From contig DTUG01000089.1 in NCBI GenBank assembly GCA_012964275.1, positions 1 through 14,653 on the forward strand: DNA of 14,653 bases, read 5' to 3'. Origin of the DNA: Fidelibacterota bacterium (GTDB lineage: Bacteria > Fidelibacterota > Marinisomatia > Marinisomatales > UBA1611). This document shows, piece by piece, positions 8,101-14,653 of the stretch; position 1 is the stretch's first letter, and the number at the start of each line of letters is the position of its first letter. Below the pieces are notes generated by a model. The model saw only the letters and a program-made list of their open reading frames with translations. It was not told where the DNA came from and searched no databases. Position numbers and translations under genes: made by a program.

Positions 8101-9057
8101 ATCCTGGTTAAAATCAGCAACTTCTACCTGGGTTAGCGGCCCCGGCTGAACAGGAACACGATCCACAACTAATGTAGCTGGGGTCAAGGTGAAAGCTATA
8201 ATATCACCAGAACTAAACGGCGCTAATACATCTTTGAACCCATCTGCATCCCAATCCGTAAGTTGAAATGAATGAGGCAAAATTCCATTAATACCATCAA
8301 ATTTTTTACGAATCAAATGCCCAGAATCAAACACGCCGCCAATATTATAGAATGGCTGTGCTTTAATTACATTTCCTTCCGGGCTAATTGCTAATAAATC
8401 CTCATACCCATCATTATCATAATCAAGAACAGCAACATAGAGAAGTCCTGAACCAACAAGAAGATCGTCTGGTCGGATCTTTTTAGTCATTACCAACTGC
8501 CCTTGCGAATTCACATCCACAAAAGCAAAACCTCGAAAAGGACTCCCGAACGATAAAACCAATTCCTGATCACCATCATTATCCTGATCCAATAAAGCAA
8601 AATTATTACACCTTAAAGATCGATCTTGTTTACCAACGTCCAATGTCGCAGATGGCAGTTCTGAAAACGATTCATTATCCCACTGATAGACAGCAATAAA
8701 AACATGCGGCGTAGCATGAGTCCCAAAACGGGAAAGATTCATGACAACTACCAAATCTGGAACACCATTTCCGTCCAAATCCCCAATTTGAGCATCAACA
8801 AAATACCCTTCTAGTTCAATGGGTGGCTCAAACTCCCAGATGAGTGATTGGTAGCTATCTGAGTCAATTTCATAATAACGGACGGATGTGGGGAAAACAT
8901 GGGTCTCAGGATTTAATTCTAATGCTACAAATTCCAGCATGTTGTCACCATCCAAATCATAGGCACCATTCATATGCACAATTTTTTGGGCCACGGCTGT
9001 GCAGATCGTTACTGAAAAAAGCAGACTTAGTCTGAAAATGGAATACCGGAATTTCAT
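5173..9057 (-). CDS. Giant secreted protein: FG-GAP-like beta-propeller plus seven Ig-like (He_PIG-type) repeats
   Basis: A 1294-residue exported protein. The signal peptide (1-23) ends AVA before Gln24. Six Ca-binding-type loops (DxDxDGxxD/E) start at residues 34, 93, 157, 212, 268 and 315, spaced about 47-64, as in FG-GAP/integrin-alpha propellers. A Pro/Glu/Lys linker spans about 420-510. Seven Ig-like units follow at about 511-585, 618-705, 706-795, 796-888, 888-1092, 1092-1176 and 1177-1262. Most contain a T-V/L-G-E-x-Y-x-Y opening, a PxGM-x-D turn, G-x-L-x-W-x-P and a closing NxPP or similar. Unit five is twice the normal length because of an insertion at about 915-1033. The C-terminus is a 20-residue hydrophobic segment with no basic residue after it. 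I see no type IX secretion CTD. Such proteins are usually envelope or surface adhesion or scaffold proteins; a specific function cannot be assigned. It lies 14 bp downstream of a related gene and is probably co-transcribed with it. Confidence 0.92.
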   Translation of the reverse strand: MKFRYSIFRLSLLFSVTICTAVAQKIVHMNGAYDLDGDNMLEFVALELNPETHVFPTSVRYYEIDSDSYQSLIWEFEPPIELEGYFVDAQIGDLDGNGVPDLVVVMNLSRFGTHATPHVFIAVYQWDNESFSELPSATLDVGKQDRSLRCNNFALLDQDNDGDQELVLSFGSPFRGFAFVDVNSQGQLVMTKKIRPDDLLVGSGLLYVAVLDYDNDGYEDLLAISPEGNVIKAQPFYNIGGVFDSGHLIRKKFDGINGILPHSFQLTDWDADGFKDVLAPFSSGDIIAFTLTPATLVVDRVPVQPGPLTQVEVADFNQDTFRDLLMLSADINALTLVSGKDGGIEGVRNAMSKVPEDMQVFAMIPLTKMGQYTGNVLVSGWNGRKNSIYVLDLGEKSAQYDQGFLLSSEFISEQLPDLLSNVEEIKPEVPEIYVEVIPEQEPQAPQPEEEIIIALGEQTGKQVPKALEPAVSEGKVLKEQPKSTPPKKIIRTLETPKRPRPQETLGQRLPKHVLPRYVLTLNQQFEYEILRDSTEKFHSFRWETPPPKGMFFHYETRTIRWVPTEEQLDAFPLAYFVRIKVDEAMQPMSASAEVDQEYRTVPVLESRDESMWVYVNDPPRFLTQPIGTEFVAGGTFRYEPIVRDRNRDASIQFSLEAGPPGMIIEGGVLVWESEEEISVETYDVRLAVFDGFDRDIQEFTLSARTGVKILSTAPTMATVGEQYQYDVKIWSQRESETATYKLYREPSGMNIDKNGILSWIPTPEQIDTISFDVETRHGIASDIEQVKVYVNHPPIIRTAPPPMTKLKVGQVWEFDLQAEDPNQKAPNNELIFVAHVLPDGMRMDAHTGRLRWEPTVAQVDFHKLKIEVSDGHLSRSVETEFFINAPIKIISVPTMIATVGEEYTYKLMTVDRNEGALLPFNRVVKVEDVSNIRIYSINISDDVVIQGIDRYLGDWYNRETVYYVDPQSPADAPVSRLDMKRYVHSLFFEDERLWVILATLNGRTIRLKEFLWEFFQGGERGRPPRIVVERISPVRFTLTESPDGMEVDETSGTIRWTPKKRQTDTHRISVIASDGYTKDEQAYEVYTNHLPTIVSNPPRMALVGELFKYQTRVEDLNENANIKYTLVKGPHGMQMDKNGKVLWVPKAAQINYNNFEVTVTDGYGTDAQSSRIFINNPPTIISTPKPVGLTGHTWRYKITTEDLNGDRVTYRAVRLPKFAKFDRRKGLLEWTPRKNQDGANDFILMAVDEHGATTTHDFQVHVFYDPSAKQLVNTGWPLMLTFVGVVFAWGAAQI

Positions 9058-9071
9058 ATTAAAACTATGAA

Positions 9072-11567
9072 TTAATTGTTTTCCTCTGGGTCGGGGGAAG
9101 CATCAGAATCGTTTGGAGGGTTACTTTCTAATTGTGATTCTTCTGGCTGTTGTGTTCTATTTCTATCGGATGGTATAGTCCTAGGATTCTCAAGGTTTAA
9201 AGAATCAGAAGATGTATTATTTGTTGATGGTTCGCTAGTGGTAGATTCAGGTGATGTTGGCTCCTCAGATTCTTCCTGGGGCTGGGAGGCTGGAGTTTCA
9301 GGAGACGATGGTTCTTCAGATGCTTCCTGGGGTTGAGGTGTAGGGGATTCTGCCGGAGCCGCTGATTGAGTCGTCACTCCTTGTCCTTCGGGAAAGATGC
9401 CTTGCAGAGGTTCAACCGGAATGAGAGGATTTTGTTGACCAAACTGGGCATCTGGCAACCTTCGTTCATGAATTACTCTCGGTAATTTACCATCTGGTCC
9501 AAACAGTGGTTCTTCCAATGATTCACCCTGCAACAAAAGCGTTTTCAAAGAGTCGGGGAAATTCTCTTGAATCAACCTCGAAAACATCACTGCAGGTTCA
9601 ACAAATCCAGCAATATCAAATTCTGTAGTTATTTTCTTTGATCCATTTTCCCTGACTTTCACTTCACCGCGAATTGCCTGTAAAGTGCCTTCATCTAAAA
9701 ATACCGCTAAGGATTGGGCCGGCTTTGATGGGGTGGTTGCAGATAAATAAATGCCCTGATATACGGATGTGTCGCTCTGATCATTGAAAGAGAACCGGAT
9801 TAAATTATCAGTGAAATCCATTCCCAGACTTGCAGGAAAACCTTCAAAAAAATAATCGGGGAATTCAAAAAGCTTTGGATCAAAAGCTTCCGGCTGGTAG
9901 GATTGGGACAAAGGATCATCAGCAGGAGAAATACTTGAAAATACTATTTTGGTCTGCATATCATGGACCATGGTTAGCGTCGTAACATTGTCAGCAACAT
10001 TGTCCTTCAATGTATAAGCAAAATCATACTCATTCCCGCGGCGAAGATGGGTTAGGCTTGCAGATACACTATGTTGAAAGTGTGTTGGCTCTCCCATGGG
10101 TGGTACCTGGTTCACGGCTACACCGAAGGGTGCCTCACCATCAAAAATAAAACGATCTTTTGTTTCTGTTGCGGGTGTCATTACTAAAACATAATAAAGC
10201 TCGATTTGAGAATCCCCATTTTCAGGCTCATCTAGTTGAGTTTCTTCAACTGGTGTTGGGACCAGAGCCTCCTGGACTGTTTCAGAAAAAGCCAGTATTT
10301 CATCATCTTTATCCGGAACAGCCACTATTCTTGAAGATTCCTCAGTTTCTTCCGTGGTCGGGGAAGATTCTATTTGTTCAATATCAATTCCAGCCTCCTC
10401 TACCCAATCTGCACTACGCATTCCATCACTAACATCTGGGATTTCAATCTTTTGTGCTGAAACCGATTTCTTTTTCACCCCTGCTTCATTTAAATAGTCA
10501 ACCAAAGTAGGGCCAGAACCAGTTTTAGGTCTAGGAATTGCCTTCGCTTCTCTGGCTTCTTTTAAATAATCCGCAGGTGTTAGGATAACATGATAGAACC
10601 CAGACTGTACTCGGGAGTTAACAAGATCTACTAATTCAGATTCAGACGGGTCAACCAGTGCTGGAAAAAGATCGCTTCCAGAAAAGTCGGAATCCGAAAG
10701 CATCAACGTATTTTCATCTATCTCTAAAATTTTTACTTCACCAGTGGTAAAGGGTATCAATAGTCCTGATGCCTGTGTGCGGGGGTTTTTATAAGCTTGG
10801 ATTTCCTGCGCAATGACCCCGCGCGCATCACCTAGTTGCAATACTTCAGTTGTAACAGTCTGATAATCTTTATCTACATCAAATACTGATACCTTAAGCG
10901 TGTTTAATTCAGTAGAAAACTGAGCTAAATAATGTCTCCCGCCTGAAGAAAAGGTTCCTGAATACATATGTCCAAAACCATTTTGAATTAACGGATCAGA
11001 AAGTATTCGACCTTTGTCAACAGACAACCCTGCATCTGTTATTTCTGGATGGAGCACTAAAGTTTTACGGACAGGTGTCCCAAAAGACACGGATAAATAA
11101 CCGGGGGCACCTTCAACTCTGGAGAGATTTATTGGTCGCAGATTATTAATGTTTAATCCCTTCTTACCCGCTATAAATGGATTGTCTTCAAACCCTGTAT
11201 TTGTACCGGGGAACACAAATAGCCACCCTTGGTCTCCATTTTCCGGTTGAAGTCTGGCAGTAGCAACAAGATCTGGTTGACCATTTCCGTCAATATCCAC
11301 AACTACAGCGTCCGTAAACTGTCTACCATCGGGCAGCGTATAAGACCAGAGGGTATCACTGATAGACGTACTGGTCACTTCGATCAGCATTGCCATAGGC
11401 TCTACTGACTGTAATACCAGAACTTCCCGGACACCATCATTGTCCAGGTCGTAAAGCCCTTCAACATGATACTGACCACCAAAAATTGGCAGCATCAGCC
11501 ACAGCACTCCGACTAAAAAGTTTTTAAATTGACCGCTAATTACCATTGTAGACGTTCGAAACATCAT
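9072..11567 (-). CDS. Large secreted protein with FG-GAP-like N-terminus, repeated linker motif and Pro/Glu/Ser-rich tail
   Basis: An 831-residue protein if begun at the ATG at 11567. A GTG at 11588 would add seven residues and an ATG at 11546 would remove seven. I prefer 11567 because a GGGG at 11576-11579 lies eight bases upstream, and the product has a signal peptide with cleavage likely before Gln32. The region after the signal peptide resembles the downstream gene product: YDLDNDGVREVLVL at 39-52 and VDIDGNGQPDLVA at 90-102 match its first two Ca-binding loops, but later blades lack the motif. A charged linker (about 330-440) carries three copies of a short motif, D-[YW]-[LV]-x-E-A. Residues 455-690 look like a folded beta-rich domain I cannot identify. 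From about 730 to the end the protein is Pro/Glu/Ser-rich and probably disordered, with a 17-residue duplication. Probably the first gene of a two-gene operon; localisation is periplasm, outer membrane or surface. Confidence 0.88.
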   Translation of the reverse strand: MMFRTSTMVISGQFKNFLVGVLWLMLPIFGGQYHVEGLYDLDNDGVREVLVLQSVEPMAMLIEVTSTSISDTLWSYTLPDGRQFTDAVVVDIDGNGQPDLVATARLQPENGDQGWLFVFPGTNTGFEDNPFIAGKKGLNINNLRPINLSRVEGAPGYLSVSFGTPVRKTLVLHPEITDAGLSVDKGRILSDPLIQNGFGHMYSGTFSSGGRHYLAQFSTELNTLKVSVFDVDKDYQTVTTEVLQLGDARGVIAQEIQAYKNPRTQASGLLIPFTTGEVKILEIDENTLMLSDSDFSGSDLFPALVDPSESELVDLVNSRVQSGFYHVILTPADYLKEAREAKAIPRPKTGSGPTLVDYLNEAGVKKKSVSAQKIEIPDVSDGMRSADWVEEAGIDIEQIESSPTTEETEESSRIVAVPDKDDEILAFSETVQEALVPTPVEETQLDEPENGDSQIELYYVLVMTPATETKDRFIFDGEAPFGVAVNQVPPMGEPTHFQHSVSASLTHLRRGNEYDFAYTLKDNVADNVTTLTMVHDMQTKIVFSSISPADDPLSQSYQPEAFDPKLFEFPDYFFEGFPASLGMDFTDNLIRFSFNDQSDTSVYQGIYLSATTPSKPAQSLAVFLDEGTLQAIRGEVKVRENGSKKITTEFDIAGFVEPAVMFSRLIQENFPDSLKTLLLQGESLEEPLFGPDGKLPRVIHERRLPDAQFGQQNPLIPVEPLQGIFPEGQGVTTQSAAPAESPTPQPQEASEEPSSPETPASQPQEESEEPTSPESTTSEPSTNNTSSDSLNLENPRTIPSDRNRTQQPEESQLESNPPNDSDASPDPEENN
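9246..9347 (-). repeat. Tandem 51-bp coding duplication
   Basis: Two adjacent 51-bp units (9246-9296 and 9297-9347) encode two similar 17-residue segments, residues 741-757 and 758-774 of the upstream giant protein. Both contain QPQExSEEPxSPE. The period is exactly 17 codons, so the reading frame is kept. It sits in the low-complexity tail and probably arose by slippage or unequal exchange. Confidence 0.8.
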
Positions 11568-11575
11568 GCATTTTA

Positions 11576-11579
11576 CCCC
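11576..11579 (-). promoter_or_regulatory. Candidate ribosome binding site (GGGG) for the 831-residue protein
   Basis: GGGG on the minus strand lies eight bases before the ATG at 11567 and is the only purine-rich site near the possible starts. It favours that start over the GTG at 11588, which it follows, and over the ATG at 11546, from which it is too far. Confidence 0.4.
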
Positions 11580-11646
11580 AAAGGGCACATTGATTCGAGA
11601 GGAGATTATCGAAATAGGCTCCCTTACCTCGTTTACTTTGTGAAAA

Positions 11647-11675
11647 AATATAGGTTAACGGGGGTTTTTTTCCAA
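11647..11675 (-). promoter_or_regulatory. Candidate sigma-70-type promoter for the two giant-protein genes
   Basis: On the minus strand TTGGAA (11675-11670) and TATATT (11652-11647) are separated by exactly 17 bases. They match 4 of 6 and 5 of 6 consensus positions. Transcription would start near 11640, leaving a leader of about 70 bases before the ATG at 11567. The spacer contains runs of A and C. The call rests on pattern only, and FCB primary sigma factors may prefer other boxes. Confidence 0.35.
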
Positions 11676-11778
11676 GAAAAAGCCCTTACAGTAACTTTTG
11701 CGGTGAATGTCTAAATTTCAGAGTATATTTTCTTTTGAAATTCGGCAATGCTACATAAATTAGAAAAATCTCAAATGC

Positions 11779-11784
11779 GGAGAG
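11779..11784 (+). promoter_or_regulatory. Ribosome binding site GGAGAG supporting a GTG start
   Basis: GGAGAG lies ten bases before the GTG at 11795. It supports that non-ATG start, which gives the following protein a complete signal peptide. No in-frame ATG occurs before residue 35. Confidence 0.55.
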
Positions 11785-11794
11785 CCCAAATATT

Positions 11795-12643
11795 GTGAAG
11801 AAAACAATTCTATTATTAGCAACATACATATCAGCCCTGCAGGGTCAGTTTGATTTATATCCAGTAGAGGACTTCTTCGGAGGAGGCATCGGTTATAGTC
11901 CAATGTATATTGCAATGGATTCCATTCCGGCCAAATCAAATTTGCAAGGGTTGGGTTTAGATACCAAGGGTTTCGCTGATCCATTTGTACTACATGGCGG
12001 GGAAGGGTTTGCCCACATGACAGGCAAATGGCGAATTGGAGGATATGCTGGTGTGGGGGCATCAAAAATTTCCACTGTCCCAACGGTTAAACTATACGAT
12101 TCGAGCGGTGATACTATTGATTTAAAAGCGGCAGATGGTTCTCTTGTCCCATCTATAGAAGGAAAAATAACTATTTCCTTGGGAGCAGCCACAATTGAAC
12201 ACGTAATGCCAGTATTCCAGGACCTGGAAATATCAGCGGGGGTTCTTATGGGTCTCGGACGGATCAGTGTTAGTGTTAACCAGCGTACCGGCACAGCTCT
12301 TTGGGATAGTACATTTACCAGTGCGTATGGAACCATCGATTCAACTGGAACTTGGTATTATGAAGTTTCTGATGTAGACCAGGGTGTTTCAGGTGGTTTT
12401 TCTGTCAAACCAATGCCAGGTGTGTTAAGCGATGTCAGCGGCGTATTTTTTAATTTCCAACCTTATGTTGCTATAAAATGGCAACTGCTGGACAGAATTG
12501 GACTCCGCATCAGTGTTGGTTTTAATAAAGGAACGATTGGTCAGGGTAACTGGAAATTAAATGGGGGTAACTATATTGCTGATTCACAACCCTATTCTCT
12601 CCAGGGTGTTGCTTTTCGAACTATGCTTTATCTCGGGTTATAA
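11795..12643 (+). CDS. Predicted outer-membrane or exported beta-rich protein of unknown function
   Basis: A 282-residue protein starting at GTG with a good ribosome binding site. The N-terminus MKKTILLLATYISALQG is a signal peptide; cleavage likely precedes Gln18. The mature part has no further long hydrophobic segment, is rich in Gly, Ser, Thr and aromatics, and shows alternating patterns typical of beta strands (for example around residues 76-92, 139-160 and 222-248), ending in a strand-like FRTMLYLGL. This fits an outer-membrane beta barrel, but I do not recognise a named family. It may bind or transport something; nothing in the sequence says what. The S41 protease gene follows after 37 bp on the same strand, so the two may be co-transcribed. 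A link to the divergently encoded giant proteins is possible but unproven. Confidence 0.8.
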   Translation: MKKTILLLATYISALQGQFDLYPVEDFFGGGIGYSPMYIAMDSIPAKSNLQGLGLDTKGFADPFVLHGGEGFAHMTGKWRIGGYAGVGASKISTVPTVKLYDSSGDTIDLKAADGSLVPSIEGKITISLGAATIEHVMPVFQDLEISAGVLMGLGRISVSVNQRTGTALWDSTFTSAYGTIDSTGTWYYEVSDVDQGVSGGFSVKPMPGVLSDVSGVFFNFQPYVAIKWQLLDRIGLRISVGFNKGTIGQGNWKLNGGNYIADSQPYSLQGVAFRTMLYLGL

Positions 12644-12680
12644 ATAACTCCCTTCCTGATAATTTTCTCTTTATAAAACA

Positions 12681-14297
12681 ATGACTAAACAAAAACTTCG
12701 CCGGATATGGACCATAGTGGTTTCGGCGACGGGAGGATTTTTACTAGCCGCTTTTTTATTTATCCCTCAACTCTATTCCAACAACCAAAATGTATATAAA
12801 GTGTTAAAGGATAAAATCGGTGTCTTGCAGCAAATTATATCTTATATAAATCTTTTTTATTTTGATACTGTAGATATGGAAAAACTCATGGATGGAGCCT
12901 TTCATGGATTGATGGAAGAACTGGATCCCCATTCAACATACATTCCAGCCAAGGAGCAGGAAAATATTAATGAATTATTTCGCGGAAAATTCCAGGGAAT
13001 CGGGATTGAGTTTGATATTCTTCATGGCTATATCACTGTTATTTCACCTGTTCCGGATAGCCCGTCTGATCGCGCAGGATTGCAGCCCGGTGATAAAATC
13101 ATCGCTATTAACGGAAAGGACGCCTATAAAATCACAAAGGATGAAGTATTTAAAAAATTAAGAGGTCGCAAGGGTTCCGCAGTAGATATAACCATCCGGC
13201 GTATTGGATTAATCGACCCATTTGATGTTACCATGATTCGTGACGATATACCCATTCACAGCGTAGGCGCAGCAACGATGATCGATAATGAAACTGGATA
13301 TATCTTTTTAAGACGTTTTTCAGCTACAACCGAAAAAGAGGTTAAAGCCGCCTTGAAGAAGTTGGACAAGCATGGATTTAATCGTCTCATATTTGACCTG
13401 CGAGGTAATAGCGGGGGTTTTCTCGAGCAAGCAGCAGCGATTGCTAACCTTTTTATTACTACAAAAGATACGCTTGTTTACACCAAAGGAAAGATCCCTG
13501 AGGCAAACCAGGCATTTATCGCTGATCCTGCCAAAGGCCGTGATGATTTTTCACTCATTGTACTCATTAATCGGGGATCCGCCAGCGCCAGTGAAATAGT
13601 ATCTGGTGCAGTACAGGACCTTGATCGTGGTCTAACAGTTGGAGAAACAAGTTTCGGAAAAGGATTGGTTCAGCGTCAGTTACCGCTTGATGGAGGTTCA
13701 GCGGTCCGGGTAACAATGGCGCGGTACTATACACCAACTGGGCGCCTCATTCAGCGACCTTATGAAGATGGCAATGATCTTATCTATTATAGAGAACTTT
13801 ATGCAAAAAACCGTGAAGAGAAAATAGATAGTTTAAAAAAGTTGCGTCCAAAATATAAAACACGTGGAGGCAGAATTGTTTATGGCGGGGGTGGAATAAC
13901 TCCCGATGTATATATTCCCTACAAAAATGAATTAACCGGACAAACCAGCAAAATTCTAAGACATCCCGAGCGACCCATTTTCAACTTTGCTTCAACATAT
14001 GCAACCGAACATATATCAGAATTTGATGATTTTGATTTATTTCGGGAATATTGGCTGGTGTCCGAATCAATTTTTTCAGACTTCTTTTCCTACCTTGATC
14101 TAGATTCGATTAGTTATAATGCAGATTCTCTTCAAGCAGATAGATCATTCTTGACCAATCGGATAAAAAGCGAGATTGCCGGTTTTATATGGGGTAAGGA
14201 TGAGGCAGCTGGTATTCGATTGGCCACTGACAATCAAATTTCAGAAGCATTAAATTACTTTAATGAAGCAGATGCATTCTTAGGGTCTGGTCATTAA
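12681..14297 (+). CDS. S41-family C-terminal processing protease with PDZ domain (CtpA/Prc-like)
   Basis: A 538-residue periplasmic serine protease anchored by one N-terminal helix (about 10-30) after a basic start, so the bulk lies in the periplasm. The helical region LMEELDPHSTYI (77-88) is typical of the family. A PDZ domain at about 100-175 contains RGKFQGIGIEF and AGLQPGDKIIAING. The protease core runs from about 200 to 415. The catalytic dyad is Ser302 in GSASASEI and Lys327 in SFGKGLVQ, 25 residues apart, as in characterised CtpA and Prc enzymes. DLRGNSGG at 239-246 is also characteristic. The acidic, aromatic C-terminal extension (about 420-538) is less conserved. These proteases trim or degrade envelope proteins by their C-termini. 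No Shine-Dalgarno is seen before the ATG. Preceded at 37 bp by the outer-membrane protein gene and followed by the ExbB/TolQ gene. Confidence 0.95.
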   Translation: MTKQKLRRIWTIVVSATGGFLLAAFLFIPQLYSNNQNVYKVLKDKIGVLQQIISYINLFYFDTVDMEKLMDGAFHGLMEELDPHSTYIPAKEQENINELFRGKFQGIGIEFDILHGYITVISPVPDSPSDRAGLQPGDKIIAINGKDAYKITKDEVFKKLRGRKGSAVDITIRRIGLIDPFDVTMIRDDIPIHSVGAATMIDNETGYIFLRRFSATTEKEVKAALKKLDKHGFNRLIFDLRGNSGGFLEQAAAIANLFITTKDTLVYTKGKIPEANQAFIADPAKGRDDFSLIVLINRGSASASEIVSGAVQDLDRGLTVGETSFGKGLVQRQLPLDGGSAVRVTMARYYTPTGRLIQRPYEDGNDLIYYRELYAKNREEKIDSLKKLRPKYKTRGGRIVYGGGGITPDVYIPYKNELTGQTSKILRHPERPIFNFASTYATEHISEFDDFDLFREYWLVSESIFSDFFSYLDLDSISYNADSLQADRSFLTNRIKSEIAGFIWGKDEAAGIRLATDNQISEALNYFNEADAFLGSGH

Positions 14298-14366
14298 ATT
14301 CTGTGCCTTTTATCAGAAAAAACAGTGTTTTAAGTTTATGAATCGATATTTAAACGGAGACAAATA
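14298..14366 (+). other. Short intergenic spacer with ribosome binding site
   Basis: Sixty-nine bases between the protease and the ExbB/TolQ gene. GGAG at 14356-14359 lies seven bases before the ATG at 14367 and sets that start. A five-base palindromic stem (AAAAC/GTTTT, 14319-14331) is too weak to call a terminator, so read-through from the protease gene is plausible. Confidence 0.5.
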
Positions 14367-14653
14367 ATGGTTGATTATTTCTATCAGGGTGGTGCTTTCA
14401 TGTGGCCAATCCTCGGCGCTTTATTGTTTGGGCTGGGATTTGCTGGTGAAAGATTCTACTCACTACTCATGTCCGGTATGGATACACAACAATTCTTTGA
14501 TGAAATACAGTCCACTATAAATGAAAGCGGGACTGATGAGGCGTTAAAGGTATGTGAAAGTACGGAAGGTCCGGTAGCTACTATCTTCTATGCCGGGATA
14601 TCGCGTACACATCGTGGTATCGAAGAAGTAGAAAAGGCAATTCAAAATGCCGG
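14367..14653 (+). CDS. MotA/TolQ/ExbB-family proton channel subunit (partial, 3' end missing)
   Basis: Ninety-five codons are present before the window ends. The N-terminus begins with GGAFMWPILGALLFGLGFAG (residues 8-27), the first transmembrane helix with the Met-Trp-Pro signature common at the start of TolQ/ExbB proteins, followed by the typical ERFYSL (28-33). A soluble helical region follows, including CESTEGPVATIFYAGI (63-78), which matches the family's cytoplasmic segment in which a conserved Gly-Pro precedes the next helices. These proteins form the inner-membrane proton channel that, with ExbD/TolR, energises TonB-dependent import or Tol-Pal function. The two C-terminal helices and the expected exbD/tolR gene lie beyond the edge, so ExbB and TolQ cannot be separated. 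The start is supported by GGAG seven bases upstream. Confidence 0.92.
   Translation, partial: MVDYFYQGGAFMWPILGALLFGLGFAGERFYSLLMSGMDTQQFFDEIQSTINESGTDEALKVCESTEGPVATIFYAGISRTHRGIEEVEKAIQNA

Larger units (their letters stand above)
11589..11794. other. Divergent intergenic region (206 bp)
   Basis: This spacer separates the giant-protein genes (minus) from the outer-membrane protein gene (plus). Besides the minus-strand promoter candidate, it holds a 7-bp inverted repeat, AATTTCA at 11714-11720 and TGAAATT at 11736-11742, with a 15-base loop. This could be a regulator site in the leader or promoter of the plus-strand gene. A second imperfect hairpin (11662-11685) lies over the minus-strand -35 region. 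No convincing plus-strand -35/-10 pair was found. Confidence 0.35.

Noticed and set aside
9076..9336. Plus-strand open frame of 86 codons rich in Ser and Gly
   Set aside because: It mirrors the low-complexity Pro/Glu/Ser tail coded on the minus strand; the bias explains the open frame.
11662..11685. G-run, T-run, A-run, C-run hairpin considered as a terminator
   Set aside because: The stem has a G-G mismatch after three pairs and no T tract follows. It lies in a divergent promoter region where no terminator is expected.
11893..12336. 147-codon minus-strand open frame
   Set aside because: It lies antisense within the outer-membrane protein gene, whose frame has a signal peptide, a ribosome binding site and coherent beta-strand pattern. 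The antisense product is Pro/Ser-rich without recognisable features.
14319..14331. AAAAC-AGT-GTTTT palindrome considered as a terminator of the protease gene
   Set aside because: Only five mostly A-T pairs, no GC core and no long T run.
1..14653. tRNA, rRNA, CRISPR array, insertion sequence or prophage
   Set aside because: No cloverleaf-like, regularly spaced repeat, transposase or phage gene was seen; the repeats found are coding Ig-like units or the tail duplication.

Overview
The window looks like chromosomal DNA from a Gram-negative bacterium of the FCB (Fibrobacteres-Chlorobi-Bacteroidetes) type, possibly Candidatus Neomarinimicrobiota (Marinimicrobia). The grounds are a lipid A operon, an outer-membrane-type protein, an ExbB/TolQ-type channel, two very large secreted FG-GAP/Ig-repeat proteins, AT-leaning DNA, weak Shine-Dalgarno sites, and exported proteins whose predicted mature N-terminus is Gln. 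The phylum is an inference from style and was not tested by any search.

Layout. (1) 1-599, minus strand: the start of a four-helix membrane protein of unknown function with a Tyr-rich acidic tail, running off the left edge. (2) 765-5169, plus strand: a compact five-gene lipid A operon in the order Gfo/Idh/MocA oxidoreductase, Ste14/ICMT-like membrane methyltransferase, lpxB, DUF374 (LpxJ-type) acyltransferase, lpxK. Gaps are tiny or negative. (3) 11567-5173, minus strand: two adjacent genes for giant secreted proteins that share an N-terminal FG-GAP-like module and then diverge. One continues into seven Ig-like repeats, the other into an unknown domain and a Pro/Glu/Ser tail. They converge on lpxK with a 3-bp gap. 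(4) 11795-14653, plus strand: a predicted outer-membrane protein, an S41 C-terminal processing protease with PDZ domain, and the start of an ExbB/TolQ/MotA-type proton channel subunit, cut by the right edge.

How the genes fit. LpxB makes the lipid A disaccharide, LpxK adds the 4'-phosphate, and the DUF374 protein probably adds a secondary acyl chain. The two extra genes resemble, in family and context, enzymes that give Leptospira its unusual lipid A: GnnA (Gfo/Idh/MocA family; 2,3-diamino sugar) and LmtA (Ste14-like; methylates the 1-phosphate). The most interesting hypothesis here is therefore a dedicated operon for an atypical lipid A, amide-linked and/or methylated. The second point of interest is the pair of giant surface proteins, which have an insertion domain and a repeated short motif that I cannot assign. 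No RNA genes, CRISPR arrays, insertion sequences or phage genes were seen. No gene-free stretch exceeds about 210 bp.
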